Origin: Bactericera cockerelli | Taxonomy: Eukaryota > Arthropoda > Insecta > Hemiptera > Triozidae | DNA length: 64,000 nt | Assembly (NCBI GenBank): GCA_024516035.1 | Contig: CM044959.1 | Coordinates: 30,118,189-30,182,188, forward strand | Direction of reading: 5' to 3' | Part shown: piece after piece, positions 1 through 11,880 of the stretch | Layout: each line of letters starts with the position of its first letter | Position numbering within the stretch: position 1 is the stretch's first letter | Position numbers and translations under genes: made by a program | The notes under the pieces: model-generated | Database searches by the model: none | Seen by the model: only the letters and a program-made list of their open reading frames with translations | What the model was told of the DNA's origin: nothing

Positions 1-305
1 AATAGCACAAGGCAAAGCTGCTGGAAGAAATGTCAAAGCTGGGAGTCGAGCAAGACTCAAAGGATTACAGACTCAGGTGGCTATTTTTCATTTCCAGGGC
101 ATGTTGACAGTTAATACATTAACAAAGTCAAAACTAATGTAAATCGTAAAATAATTAAATCCTTTTTATTTGTGTTTTATCCTCAAAATAAGTTTTATCA
201 GTTTGTCAGAAACAGAATTTTGAATATTTCTAATAGTTTAGTTTTTTTCACAATGAGGAGGAAAAAAAATCACTAGGTTTATAATATTTTGATTGCGAGT
301 AATAA
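1..305. other. No gene seen
   Basis: AT-rich sequence with no open frame, RNA gene or recognisable repeat end. Confidence 0.5.
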
Positions 306-758
306 TAGGGCTAATGATTTGAATCAAGTACTCGGGTCCACGAGCATCAAATTGAAATTACTCAATTAATGAAAACGAACTTAAAAAAAAAAAAAATCAA
401 AAAGAAAACGTAAAGCCAGCGTCGAAGGCATATGTTGAATACACGAAGTAATGTTTGCTATTCCCGGCCACACTCAGGTGTGAGTTTCCTGCGAATGGAG
501 GTTAAAACCCCCATCGTGATATGAACATGCAGTTGAAAACCAGGAAAAGAAAAATAAAAAATAAATCTCTGGTCTTTGTTTATAGCAGTTATTTTTTTAT
601 TAATCGGACACCTGACAATTTTAGTAATTTTCCATTGGGTAGGTACTTCTGTAATTTTTATCAAATACCCAATGAAAAATTACTCGAGTAATTTGTATAC
701 TACTTGAGTGCTGAAGTAATATTTTTACTCCTCGAGTACACGAGTACCATCAGTCCTA
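306..758. mobile_element. Non-autonomous hAT-like MITE
   Basis: The ends are diverged inverted repeats: TAGGGCTAATG at the left and CATCAGTCCTA at the right. They are flanked by the direct repeat gtaataa at 299-305 and 759-765. TACTCG-rich subterminal sequence lies inside both ends. No coding capacity is visible. A fragment of the common SINE with the cgtgatatga motif (about 461-545, minus sense) lies inside. The hAT assignment rests only on end sequence and a 7-8 bp duplication. Confidence 0.45.
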
Positions 759-799
759 GTAATAATCACCTTTAGATTATTACTTCCAATAAATTTCTA

Positions 800-3700
800 A
801 TATTAAAAATCGGAAGTATTGTGTACGTTGATATGTCAGAAGGTGAAGATGAGGTAAATGAATAATAATGATTAAATTTCTACAATTTAATGCCCACTTA
901 TCAAGTGCATCTCAGGATCTGGCTGATTTAGCTACCTTAGAACAGAATATAGATATTTGGTTAATCAGTGAGCCCAATGTACGAACATTTATGAGTAATA
1001 AACCTGGGTGGTTCATAGATGACAAACTGAAAGCCGGTATTAAAATAAGCAGAAAGAATCTGTGGGCAGAAGACACGGGTCACGGCCAGGGATTTGTATG
1101 GATAATGATAGAAAATTGTCAAATATTTAGCTGTTACATATCACCTAACACAACAGAGGCCGAGTATACTAACTATTTAGAACAACTGAAATATGAGATA
1201 CGAAACTCAAAATACCACCAAATTTTACTAGGGGGTGATTTTAACGCCAAGTCCCAAGAATGGGGATCAGATAGAGAGGATAGAAAAGGAACATTACTAT
1301 CACAATGGATCACGGAGCTAGGACTAGTAATTGTAAACCAAGGTAATAAGCCAACCTTTGTACGAGGTAATACTTCTTCAAATATTGACATTACCCTGTG
1401 CTCGCGTTCACTGTCCCGGAAAATAAAGAATTGGAGAGTGTCGGACGAGGAAAACCTGAGTGATCACGAGAACATCTACTTCCAACTCATTTTTGATAAC
1501 AACCAAAACCCCGGACCCTCAGATAAAGACACAGCCAAGTGGAGGTACGATGATAAAAAGAAAGATAAATTTAAAGAAGTTTTAAAAAAAATCTTAAATA
1601 CAAATGATCCGGACCCTAAACAATGCACACTCTCTATACAAAAAGCGGCGGAAAAAGTTTTTGGTAATAAGGAAGGTAAGTCCCACAGAAAACCTGTATA
1701 CTGGTGGAATGAGGAAATATCAAACCTGAGAATATTGAGTCACCAGAAGAAAAGGAAAATGGTAAGGACAAATAAAATGAGACACGTTAGTTTAGAGGAA
1801 AAAAATATATTACGACGAGAATATTATAAATCTAAGGATAAATTACGAATAGCCATTAACTTATCAAAGAGAAAAGCGTGGGAAAACTTATGCACTGACC
1901 TAAATAGAAATATATGGGGTAATGCTTACAAAATTGTATGCAAAAAGTTTAAAATTGCAACATGTTAACCACTGACCACAGAAGAAAAAATCGAAGAGGC
2001 CGCTAAGCTCTTCCCTCGCCATGAAAAATCTGAGTGGGATACCATCGAATCAGACGAAGGAAATCAACCTTTTTCTTTGGAGGAGTTGGTAGAAGCGGTT
2101 CACAAAATGAGGAACAAAAAGGCCCCAGGCGCGGATGGAGTGACATCAGAGCTGGTTAAAGCTCTCTTTGAGATAGACCCAAATTATTGTCTTTCTTTGT
2201 TCAATAAATCGTGGATATCCGGTTCTTTTCCATCAGAATGGAAAATAGCAAAGCTGGTCCTTATAGAGAAAGGGAAAAAAAATAGCCAAGGAAACATGAC
2301 TTACAGACCTATTTGTTTATTAAATGTCCTGGGTAAAGTTATGGAACACCTGATTAAGGCCAGATTGACAAAAGAAATGAGAGAAAAAGGGGTTCTTGCG
2401 GACACACAATTTGGATTTCGAGAAGGTCGATCAACCCTAGATGCAATGAAAGTTATTTTAGGGGCGGCTGAGGAAGCAAAAAAAAGGGGAAAGCTATGTG
2501 CAATGACCATGGTAGATGTAAGGAACGCCTTCAATTCCATGCCCTGGAAAGGTATTATCGATGAGCTGAAGAGGAAAAACATTTCTGGACACATCACTAA
2601 AGTCTTGGGTAGCTATTTTGAGGACAGAAAGCTGGAAATTGATGACGTCACCATTGACCTGACCTGCGGATGTCCCCAGGGGTCCGTACTATCCCCGACC
2701 CTGTGGAATATCTACTATGACCCTGTGCTCAGATTACAGCTGCCAGAAAACACAAAAATAATTGGGTACGCAGACGACCTAGTCATTGTCACGAAGGTAG
2801 ATCACGGGTAGAAATAGAAACAACCACTAATAAAGCAATGAAAAGCGTCATAAAATGGATGGAAGAAGCCCAACTCCAAGTCGCCCCTGAAAAGACAGAA
2901 GTTGTCCTGTTAGTCAGTAAGAGAATGTGCCGAGAAATAACCGTTAAAGTAGGAAATGTTGAAGTAATGTCAAAAAAAAGCGCGAAATATCTAGGGGTAG
3001 TTTTTGACGAAAATTTGAGGATGACAGAACACATAAAATATGTAACATCAAAAGCTCAGAAAGTAATTGGAATGCTGTCCAAAATTATGCCGAACATTAA
3101 AGGCCCTGATAACCCCAAGCGCAAAATCCTGGCGACAGTAGTTTACTCTACTTTACTGTACGGGGTGCCCGCATGGGGTAAAGTCACAAAGTGGAAAAAG
3201 TATGTGAACCTGCTGCAGCAAATACAACGAAAAGTAATGGCAAGATTGTGCAGATCGTATAGAACTACGTCGACAGCCGCGCTACAGGTAATATCAGGAT
3301 CCCTGCCTATTGAAATGATGATAGAGGAAAAAATGAAGATCTGCGAAATTGTAAAAGAAGAGGAAAATCGGGACATACGAGAAGAAAAAATCCAGATGGT
3401 TAAAAATGAGATGGCGATAAAGTGGAGAATGAAATGGATTAATGGAGATGATGGAAAGTGGACGAAAAGGCTTATTAAGGACATGGATGCATGGGTGAAC
3501 CGGCAACATGGAGATATATCCTACGAGCTCTGCCAATTTCTAACTGGGCACGGCCATTTCAGAACGTTCCAATTCAAAATCAAGAAAGAACGAACAGAAA
3601 ACTGTAGATATTGCCAGGACATCAAGGACACACCGGAACACACTATTTTCCACTGCAGCAGGTTCACACAGATCAGGGAAGAGTGTCAAAGGAAAGAAGG

Positions 3701-4037
3701 ACATCTAACAGCTGAAAATGTCATCGAAAAAATGTTGAGTAGCCTGGATAGCTGGAAAAACATAGAAAATATGGTTAGAAACATTATAAATGTGAAAGAG
3801 AAAAATGAAAGGCGGCAGAGAAGTACCTCTGAATAAATCAAGGTAGGGTAAGACAGCTGACACCCGAAGTAATGTTATAAACGGTTCCGGGGTCAGTTTG
3901 TCCTAGGGGGAGAGGTATTTTTAGTGGGTGATGGTGCACTTTGGACAGCACACACAATCCCACACTGTTCACTACGCTATGCGTGGTGTTCGTCTTTATA
4001 AGATTTTTTCCTCTCATAAAAAAAAAAAAAAAAAAAA
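800..4037 (+). mobile_element. 5'-truncated R1-like non-LTR retrotransposon with poly(A) tail
   Basis: The unit contains an endonuclease-reverse transcriptase ORF (868-3836), a short 3' UTR and a 20-base A run at 4018-4037. Only the last codons of a possible ORF1 can be guessed just before 868, so the 5' part is missing. The left boundary is approximate because I could not find a target-site duplication. Confidence 0.75.
868..3836 (+). pseudogene. LINE ORF2: endonuclease, reverse transcriptase and C-terminal zinc knuckle (broken)
   Basis: The first part (868-1968) is an apurinic-type endonuclease with the motifs GGDFNAK, NIDITLCSR and LSDHENIYF. An in-frame TAA at 1966-1968 interrupts it, but the same frame continues through a linker into the reverse transcriptase (to 2811), which has KKAPGADG, CPQGSVLSP and IGYADDLVIV. 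A one-base frame change near 2808, at a GGG run, moves the thumb and C-terminal domain to another frame (2838-3836). That domain carries a CxxC...H...C knuckle (CRYCQD, PEHTIFHC). The knuckle and endonuclease type fit the R1/Jockey group. The copy is non-functional as read. If the frame change is a sequencing error, only one nonsense codon remains. Confidence 0.85.
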
Positions 4038-5107
4038 TTGTGTTCGTTTATATAAAAATAATAATAATACTTTGTTTTTGTGTCTGTCTGTTAAATAATT
4101 TCTTGTAACGCGCAAATCTCAGAAAAAACTGAACGGATCAGTTTAATTTGTACACATTAGGAGATGTTATCTTATCTTATGTATTGTAAATGTTCCCATT
4201 TTAAATTCATCAACTTCGCACTACCGGTTCCTGGAGATTGAGACCATGCGCCTGACCACTAACTACTAACTTTTTATGTATATGCTTATATCTCGTTAAG
4301 AACACCCCTGAATTGATTGGTCTTCCTAAAATGAATGAGCAAAATATTTAATATCTACATTCTACAGCCATATCTTGATGAATTTAAAATTTATTTTGGT
4401 GAAAAAATAGGGGAAAGTGCTTATGGATAGTTACATATTGGAGGAAAAAAAATCCTCACCAGTTATTTGTTCACTCCACTGACAAAGATTCATTATTGTT
4501 GTAGTGTGCTGCGTTGCTGAGTTCAATGGGTCTTACGTGTATACAAGGTGATGGAGAGGCTGAGGCATTTTGTGCCCATCTCAATCAGGCTGGGGTGAGT
4601 TCTATACCTTTCTAATCTTATATTAAAATGTGATTTGTTTGTCTGTGTGTATATTCATCTTGTTATAACTCGAAAACCAGAAGTCGGATTTTGCCTAGTT
4701 ACTTATGACAGTCAAAGTAAGGTTCAGTGCTATTCCTACTATCCATTTTTCAAATGTTCAGCTTTTAAATGAGCTTTTTCAGGTACCGGGATATCTAGGA
4801 AAGTACATACAAGTCTGATTGAGGAGAAATAGTATGGTTCCTAATGGCAGTGTAAGAGCTTTTAAGCTTGTCAATTTTTGTTACGTTTCTAAAGAAAAAT
4901 AAACGAAAAAGAGTTGTTTCAAAATGTCCATTTTTTTAAAGTTGACTTTTTTCCACACCTTAAATCGGGCTCTCTTAAATATAATTATTTAAATTGATCC
5001 TTTTTCCAAGTTTGAGAGATACTGCGCAAAAGAGGCAGTTTTAATGGGTTGTAAGAATATCTGCCTTCTCACCAGGTTCAATTTCCATTCAGAGATATAT
5101 ATTTTCA
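4038..5107. other. No gene seen; diffuse repeat-like sequence
   Basis: AT-rich sequence without splice-flanked open frames. Short stretches near 4040-4150 and 4608-4700, rich in tttgtctgt followed by an 'aactcgaaaacc' type segment, resemble the 5' parts of old short Helitron-like repeats found elsewhere in the window, but no ends can be defined. Confidence 0.4.
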
Positions 5108-5445
5108 ACCGACCTCGGTAGCTCAATCTGACGTGGAGTTCGGTGCTTCGAGTTCTAAGTATACGGCATATTTCAATAAGGCTGGTTAGAGTAATTGTGA
5201 CATAAACGTAACTCCAGTTGTTAACCCAAATATGATCTTCGGGGTCTACTCATACCTCGTGCGGAAAAATGAGTAGTTACTTGTATGAGTAGTTACTAGT
5301 AGTTACAGTTACCAGAGTATAAAGAAATTAATGTAATAGAATTCAAAAAGTGAAGGAGGCTCTTAGTGATGCTGCGCTACCCATAAACATTGTGAAGAGG
5401 CCTTGTGATTCACCACAAATAAATCACAACCTTACATTATGTAGA
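5108..5445 (+). repeat. SINE-like repeat, tRNA-like head plus shared 3' body
   Basis: It starts with accgacctcggtagctc, which resembles the tRNA-derived head of the SINEs at 21803 and 23827. The 3' body (aaatgagtagttacttgtat, then gaggctcttagtgatgctgc and a ttcaccaca tail) matches the copy at 56343-56630. It is diverged, and I see no flanking duplication. Confidence 0.55.
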
Positions 5446-5652
5446 ATTTTATTTATTTATTTTAATTTGGGTTTAACGTCGCTTTCAATTGTATGGTCAT
5501 ATCACGACGAGGGTTTTACCCTCCATTCGCAGGAAACTCACAAACCTGCTACCCACCTCACCCAGCATGGGTTAGACCGGAATGCCAGCATCACGAATTC
5601 TTTACCTCGCTGGATATTGCTTAACTTCGGTGATCAGGTTTCAACACGCTAG
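5446..5652 (+). repeat. SINE body copy (gtttaacgtcg / cacccagc family)
   Basis: It carries the family signature gggtttaacgtcgctttcaa, a 'atggtcatatcacgacg' segment, ttttaccctccattcg and a 'cacccagcatggg' segment. The same order of motifs recurs at 6827, 12945, 18279, 23205 and 51176-51960. This copy lacks the tRNA head. Confidence 0.6.
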
Positions 5653-6569
5653 CGACACTGGCACATCAAAATTTAAATGAACAAATAGTGTAATAAAGTT
5701 CAATTTTAATGTAAGAAATACGTATTTACGTGAAAACGTGGCATGTTTTTTCACACATGAATCACTGTAAATTTGTATCTCTTGTAGTTTGAGATTTTTT
5801 GATACTCGAAATGGGACGCTGTTTACTACTTAAAGTGCCTCGAGGTTAAAAAAATTAAATATAAGACCATGCCTCCTTACGCCACTAGTATACTCTATCT
5901 ATACATACAGCCAAATGGGACGACACACGACTGAAAAAAGTATAAATTTTGACCTTACGTAAAATAATTTCTGTTACATAATTTTCTTGCATAACGAAAT
6001 GCAATACAGAAACATTGTAAATGCCTGTAAGGTATTATTGCTTGATGATAAAAATGAAAATGTCTTTCAGAATATTTATACTATTAAAATAACTACGTAT
6101 TCATGTGGTTTTCAGAACTTCATTCTCACGATCATTTATTTTTTGTGGTTATACAAAAAAAAAATCTTATACATATTCAATAATATAGAATAAATTTATA
6201 GAAGAGCGCTTGAGGTAATGACTAGATGTCATATTTTTCAGTCGTTAACAGAAAAATAATTTGACAATTATCCTCCTTTCATAAACATAGGCAAAAAAAG
6301 TGTAAATAATAGTTATTAAGAAAAAAGAAAAAAATACTGCTTTAAAAAGAAATAAATTAGCAACTCCTGCAGTGAATAATTCCCGTTTTTTTCTTCTTGA
6401 AGTGACTATAGAAAGCTTTTATATGGTTATTACAAAGCCAGGGCACGCTCTCTGGCTCAATATGGAAATATAAAATTCATTTTTTTGGCTCAATGTCTCT
6501 TAAAATTCCGAGGCAATTTGAGTCAGTCACAGGTGTTAGCTTTTTTTGGATGAAAACTCAAAAACTAGC
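5653..6569. other. No gene seen
   Basis: AT-rich sequence. The longest open frames are short, low in complexity and without splice signals or recognisable domains. Confidence 0.45.
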
Positions 6570-6789
6570 TGCCCATATTAGAATCCGGGGTTAAATGGCA
6601 GAGAATGCCTAAGGCATTAACTTCGCCCCGGATTACAAAACAATTGTAATTAAAAATTAATATTGATCTTTATTTTATTTGTTTTTTTTTGTACATACTT
6701 CTAAGTTTTTTTAAAATTATTGTTATTAATTCTTTGTTGATGATTGTTTTGTAAAAATAAATAAAGTGTAAAAAAAAAAAAAAAAAAAA
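6570..6789 (+). repeat. 3' tail of a retrotransposon with poly(A)
   Basis: A short non-coding segment (cctaaggcattaacttcgcc) is followed by an AATAAA-type signal (aataaataaagtg) and an A run at 6770-6789. This is the usual end of a poly(A)-primed element. Similar gattgcc/ccccgccc tails occur at 16425-16610 and 50130-50190. Confidence 0.45.
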
Positions 6790-6826
6790 TCAACAAACCT
6801 GGGTTACATCGTAATAGCCATTCTAT

Positions 6827-6990
6827 TATATTTGGGTTTAACGTCGCTTTCATCTGCATGGTCATATAACAACCGGGGTATTAGCTTCCATTTGTGACGG
6901 CCGGGAATAGCCAGCCAGCATCACGAGGGTTCGAATTCGAATGGTCAACCATCTAAGTTATATCCTCGATGGACTTCAGTGACATAAGTT
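6827..6990 (+). repeat. SINE body copy (gtttaacgtcg family), diverged
   Basis: The segment opens with tttgggtttaacgtcgcttt, followed by a 'catggtcatat' block and a 'cgaggg' block, in the same order as the copies at 5446 and 18279. It is truncated and lacks the tRNA-like head. Confidence 0.5.
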
Positions 6991-7097
6991 GAGCAGATCG
7001 GCCATGGGCCTTTTCCTATCCTTAGAAACAAACAGAATTGAAAAATTTCCACGCGTTCAAAAGTTATGGGCGAGGACTTCTGGGACATACTGTATTG

Positions 7098-7553
7098 ACA
7101 GGGCTTCCATAAAATCTCACCCAGGCCTAAGTTTCTCGGAAAAGACTCAAAATATCAAAAAACACAAAAACCCATATTCCTCTATTGTTTGGGAGATTAT
7201 ATTTTAGCCAAAAAAAAATCCCTACATGGACCCAGTCAGGCTGGACATGGACCAACTTTAAAATCTTAAATGGAATGGTATGTCGTGTGGCATATTTTTT
7301 AAAGGCCTCATTGAAAGAAGTTCATTGCAACAAATTTCAGTGAGTTACGACTTACCTTTCTCGAGATACAGGGTCGGTCATATGGTTAACATCCCCATGT
7401 CTTGACCTGACCTATAACTCGTTTGTTTTTTTTTTTTTTTTTGCTAAAATTTAATCCCCCAAAAAATAAAAGAATACGGGGTTTTTCGTTTTTTGATATT
7501 TTGAGTTGTTTCCGAGATACGCAGGCCTCGGTGAGACTTTATGGCAGCCCTGT
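7098..7553. mobile_element. Foldback MITE
   Basis: The left arm (ACAGGGCTTCCATAAA, with an AGGCCT segment, then caaaatatcaaaaaac) is the diverged reverse complement of the right arm, which ends ATGGCAGCCCTGT. Arms are about 110 bp and the loop is non-coding. The loop (gtgagttacgacttacc, gagatacagggtcggt) matches the repeat at 24463-24830, so the two belong to one family. Confidence 0.6.
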
Positions 7554-8133
7554 ATAATTAAACCGAGATTGCGATGTAACATTCCGTACTTTTTTTTACA
7601 AACTAGCAAACATGACTTGGATTGAACAAGTCTGTATCCAGTGTATACACGATTGAGTAATCTCGACTTGTCTTAATAAAATGATTTGTTTGTGTTTATG
7701 TAATAACAAGCTTATATAACTTGAGATATAATGATAAAATATCCACACTTTTACTAGTTTCAACTTGGGTTTAATGCTAAAAAGTATAAAATAGTAATAA
7801 AATACATTTCATTGTACTTTGACTAGGTGTAAATGAAAGAAATGGGTGAAATAAATAGAAGTTGGTCTACTGAAACGTACTAGAAATCAGCACTAAGGTC
7901 CCTGTCACAAAATCGCAAGTAAATATTATGTGAGAACGAGAAGTGTTTTATACTAATGACAGCCTGCAAATTAATTGATTAATAGTTGAGAAAAAGTTTA
8001 GATACCTAAATAAATATCAATCAATAAAACTTGAAAAGGTGCAAGAACTTAATATGTAGTAGAGTAAAAACCAAAGAAAGAGATAGCAAGGAAGCAAACA
8101 ATCCGTGTTGCTGTGGAATATCAAGCGTCTGGA
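7554..8133. other. No gene; probable 3' flank/UTR of the DNAJC16-like gene
   Basis: AT-rich and non-coding. It lies immediately downstream of the minus-strand stop codon at 8134 and presumably includes the 3' UTR. I could not fix a poly(A) site. Confidence 0.4.
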
Positions 8134-10527
8134 CTAGGCCACTTTAAATTCAGGCCAAGCTTCAATATAAAACCGCGGCGTTGTGCCTTCAAATAGTCTA
8201 TCCAACCAGTTTGGAAATCCATCTAGTAATTTGTCTTCGAGGAGGTATTCAGGAGGAGGCTCTGCTTTATATTTGTGCAGACCCCGTTCTACATCTGCTT
8301 CCTCATCAGTGTCGGAATACTCAGAGTCGTTATGACCCAAGTAAGCTCCTAAACCTTTCCCTTTTATTGAATTATCTTTGCTTTTGGATCCGTACTGTCC
8401 TGTGAGCTTCGCGTGGTACATACAGAAATACTTCCGATAGCCGTTAACAGACAACACTGTCCCGATGCAGTTACGAGGGTTGATGGTTAGAGGTGTGTCA
8501 GGAGGGAGCGCCTCTAACAGAATGTCTTTGAACCACTCTCGAGATTGTTTCCGTTCAACGTTCAAGTAGCCGAACATAAGAGACTTGTTTTTTCTATAAG
8601 GCCAAACCATTGCATGGAATTTCGACACAAGTTTGCGGCTACTTTTGTTGTCAATGAAGAGAATCAATGTCCGACAACCTGGCTTGAGTAAAACGACGAG
8701 TCCATTGTAGGTTTCGGCTCGTAAGGCATGGAGTTTGAGTTCTTGCTTTGTTTCCTTGTGCTTCTTTTCTTTGCTCACACTATGGTTCCTCATGGAAGAA
8801 GTAGTGGAGGCTGTGGATTCTGAAGAATAAGAAGACGAATCACTCTGCATATGAGACTTGCGAATCTCTTCTTCTTCTAACTTCATGTAATGATTCATTA
8901 TCATAGCAAGTACTACAATGATGACGACAGTACATACGAGAGATACTGCAGGTAAGATATGCTGACGACTCAGAGATTGTTGAGCCATCTCAATATGCAT
9001 GAAGATACGATTTACAATACGAGCACCTAATGATTGTACGTATTCGTCCGATATTTCTTTGAGTGCTGTATCATAGAGGAGATTGTTGTAAGGATCATTC
9101 ACTAAGCTCCTCAATCCTGCATCCAAGCGGTCCTTGGTTGTGTTGTAGTCTTTCCAGTCGTCTATATCATCTCCAAGGAGCCACCCATATTTGATTTTCT
9201 TGTAGTCCATACGCCACATTGCAGCAATGTGAAGAGAAATCTCAGAGGAGTCTTCAGGTGATGTCAATGCATGGACGAACTCAGGTTGTTTTTCAATGAA
9301 AATGTACATAAAAGCAATGTTGTTGTGAACGAAACGACTTTCCAGAGCAAATCTCCTGAGTGAGTGTCTACTATCATCATGTTGGGGAGAGTCTTCAGAG
9401 AACAGAACAACACATAACTTCTTCACTGGACACACAGCATCTAACATTGATTGAGATGATATGCGTGGCAGAGTAAGATAGTGATTGTTATTAGTAATGT
9501 CTTGTAGGGTTGGTACTGGTATACTGCTCATAGTAATGCTAGCACTGGGTCGCTCCTTGTCTTCTTTGAAAATGAGCAACGAATCTTTATCAGAAGGTAG
9601 TCTGTACTTTTGAAATAAAGAAGCTGAATCATCTTGATCATGAGCTATAATACCAAATGCAATGGTTTGACGGTGTTTAAATGCAGTTATTAGATATCGT
9701 AGACGCACAGGTAGTGTCTTTTGAAAGAGGAGTGCATGGACCTTGTTATCTTCTCTCCAGTTATCTAGGAATGCATCTACATTTGCTTCAGAGATGGGTA
9801 AGATCATTTTGTAAGGTAGCTTGAGTCGGAAAAATTCGACCATTTTCTGTACACTGAAAGAGGGCTCTTTGAAGAATGAAGCCCGTCCATCTGTGAGCAG
9901 TGCAATTTGCGGTAGTTGAGATCCTACCCCTAGGCGACGTGCTAGACTCTGTTCATTGTGTACATGAACTGTGAAGAAACCTACACCTAGAGGAGCCAAC
10001 TCATCCATTAGTTTCTTAAAAATAGGCTCAACTTGGAGACATGCAAAACACCAATCAGAATAAAAAAGTATCAAGTGAGGAGATAAGAAACTCTTAGGAA
10101 CATAACTCTTTTCAAAGTTCCTATGGGTTATGGAGAGTTTATGAAACAAGGATATGTCGTGTTCTTCAAATGGAAAGTTGAATCCTTCTGAGGAGAACAC
10201 CTCATCAAATGGATTGTACATGTGGTTATGAAATTTTCTACTAGCTGACTCATGGCCACTAAATGAGTCTGTGGTTCCAAATATGTCATACTGCTTTCTT
10301 CTTTCTGAGTCTGATAGAATATTGTAAGCTTCCGTCAGCTGCAAAAACTTTCCTTGTGCTGCAGGATCATTGTTCTTGTCTGGATGCCACTCCACCACAA
10401 GTTTCTTATAGTTCTTTCGAATATCTTGCAAAGAAGCAGTTTTTGGAACCTCAAGTGTTTCATAGGGATTTAAACTTACAGCACAATTAATGAAAAGTAC
10501 ATTGAGTATGAAGCTGTACCATAGCAT
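8134..10527 (-). CDS. DNAJC16: DNAJC16-like J-domain/thioredoxin membrane protein
   Basis: An intact single-exon ORF of 797 residues, close to the roughly 780 of vertebrate DNAJC16. Residues 1-18 form a signal peptide. A J domain follows (about 20-85) with the catalytic HPD at 48-50, which stimulates Hsp70-type chaperones. A thioredoxin-like domain (about 145-240) has a CFAC pair at 160-163 in the WCxxC position. A long luminal-type region leads to one membrane helix at about 524-546, then a Ser-rich, charged cytosolic segment and a conserved C-terminal region. Family knowledge places such proteins in the ER membrane, where the human protein is linked to autophagosome size control. The start ATG is preceded by a splice acceptor at 10586-10587, so an upstream 5' UTR exon exists. 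No lesions are seen and confidence in the family is high. Confidence 0.93.
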   Translation of the reverse strand: MLWYSFILNVLFINCAVSLNPYETLEVPKTASLQDIRKNYKKLVVEWHPDKNNDPAAQGKFLQLTEAYNILSDSERRKQYDIFGTTDSFSGHESASRKFHNHMYNPFDEVFSSEGFNFPFEEHDISLFHKLSITHRNFEKSYVPKSFLSPHLILFYSDWCFACLQVEPIFKKLMDELAPLGVGFFTVHVHNEQSLARRLGVGSQLPQIALLTDGRASFFKEPSFSVQKMVEFFRLKLPYKMILPISEANVDAFLDNWREDNKVHALLFQKTLPVRLRYLITAFKHRQTIAFGIIAHDQDDSASLFQKYRLPSDKDSLLIFKEDKERPSASITMSSIPVPTLQDITNNNHYLTLPRISSQSMLDAVCPVKKLCVVLFSEDSPQHDDSRHSLRRFALESRFVHNNIAFMYIFIEKQPEFVHALTSPEDSSEISLHIAAMWRMDYKKIKYGWLLGDDIDDWKDYNTTKDRLDAGLRSLVNDPYNNLLYDTALKEISDEYVQSLGARIVNRIFMHIEMAQQSLSRQHILPAVSLVCTVVIIVVLAMIMNHYMKLEEEEIRKSHMQSDSSSYSSESTASTTSSMRNHSVSKEKKHKETKQELKLHALRAETYNGLVVLLKPGCRTLILFIDNKSSRKLVSKFHAMVWPYRKNKSLMFGYLNVERKQSREWFKDILLEALPPDTPLTINPRNCIGTVLSVNGYRKYFCMYHAKLTGQYGSKSKDNSIKGKGLGAYLGHNDSEYSDTDEEADVERGLHKYKAEPPPEYLLEDKLLDGFPNWLDRLFEGTTPRFYIEAWPEFKVA

Positions 10528-10585
10528 GATGAGGTTTTGTCACAACCACATTGTCCTCACAATACTTGGATCATGTTCATATAAC
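10528..10585 (-). other. 5' UTR exon segment of the DNAJC16-like gene
   Basis: On the minus strand a pyrimidine-rich tract ending gcttttgcag immediately precedes this segment, a good GT-AG acceptor 58 bases upstream of the start codon. The upstream non-coding exon was not located. Confidence 0.5.
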
Positions 10586-11234
10586 CTGCAAAAGCATAAA
10601 ACACACATCTCAGATTTATGAAATTAACCCAGTTTTGGTATTTAAAAATTTCTCGTTATAGGTCAATATTAATTTTCATCAGACATGGTGAATTGGCAAA
10701 AAAAAAATTGAAGGGCATATTTCTGAAGATAGACTAAGAAGGAAAGTGTGAAATTAGGTACAGAGATGCTCCTATACTCTAGCTAGGTGTGTTAAACGAA
10801 AGCACTCCTTTTGAATTAAATTGAAAATTGCACAGACAATTTAATGAGTTTCTAATGAAATCAGTTTAATAGGCTACCTATTTTATGATTTACAGAGATA
10901 TATGGATTCAAATAAATAATAATACTTTCAAAAAATATGCAGTTTGTAGTTTTTGTTTCAGAAATATACCCTGGCAGGATTTTCGATTTAATTTGTTTCC
11001 TTGTAAGAAATATTATTTTTAGAAGATTTTTTTTATGTACCTATAAGAAATTAATTAAGTTAATTTTTATTTGCCAAATTTCATTCATGTATTCTATTTC
11101 AACAAAATTCATTAGAGGAATTTCAAAAATGAAAAAAAAAAAAAAAAATTAAATTGTTTGAAGTAACTGTCATGTCAAGCATGAAGATCCAGGAAATCAA
11201 TGTGAATTTATTAAATTGAGAAAACCCTTGCATT
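10586..11234. other. No gene; probable 5' intron/upstream region of the DNAJC16-like gene
   Basis: AT-rich sequence with no coding signal. Confidence 0.4.
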
Positions 11235-11880
11235 TTTTTACAGGGTGGCCCAGGAGTAATGTACACCAGAAATAATTGTTTCTGTTTGTAATATTGAATA
11301 AATAAAACACATTTTTTTTAGTTGGGCTTATTTTGAATTTTTTTACAGGGTGGCCCACAAGTTGGTTTTTTTTTGGTGTCAACTTTCAATTTTTAAATGA
11401 GAATCCTCATTTTTTGTTTCATATTCTTATATTAAAGGTAACCACCAGATCAGCATTTTCCATCAACTAACCCTCAGTCTTATTTTTATGTGGTCAAATA
11501 CTCAAACAGAGTAGGGCCTTAACCACAATTGCACTGTTTCTCCCTCTCTTAGGGTGTGTTTCTAAATGCATTTTTTTTATCACACTTGTACTTTTGTTTG
11601 AGATAGTCAAATGTAGAATTCTGGCACCATATGCCTGTATACCATTTATTGCAAAGTGACATGTGATTATTCACAAGTATGTATAATTTCAAGGAGAATA
11701 AAGGATATTAAACAAAAAATAGGGGGGTTCTCATTAGAAAAGTGATACCAAAAACTAACTTGCTGACCACCCTGCATTAAAAATTTCATTAAAATAAGGG
11801 TAGCTAAACACAAAGAAACACATATTTTTTGTTAATTCAATATTATAAAATTATTTCTGGTGAACAAGGGACCCTATATA
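11235..11880. mobile_element. Foldback MITE (cagggtggccc type)
   Basis: The left arm (gggtggcccaggagtaatg, then accagaaataattgt) pairs with the right arm near 11820-11880 (acaattatttctggtg-like and agggaccct). A second internal gggtggcccacaag occurs at 11347, so the element is rearranged or composite. It is non-coding. Confidence 0.5.

Noticed and set aside
7063..7095. A short frame starting MGEDFWDIL that recalls the MGxxxLW start of GEN/XPG nucleases.
   Set aside because: It ends after ten codons without a usable donor in the right place and lies in the border of a foldback MITE, 8 kb upstream of the first GEN exon across two minus-strand genes.
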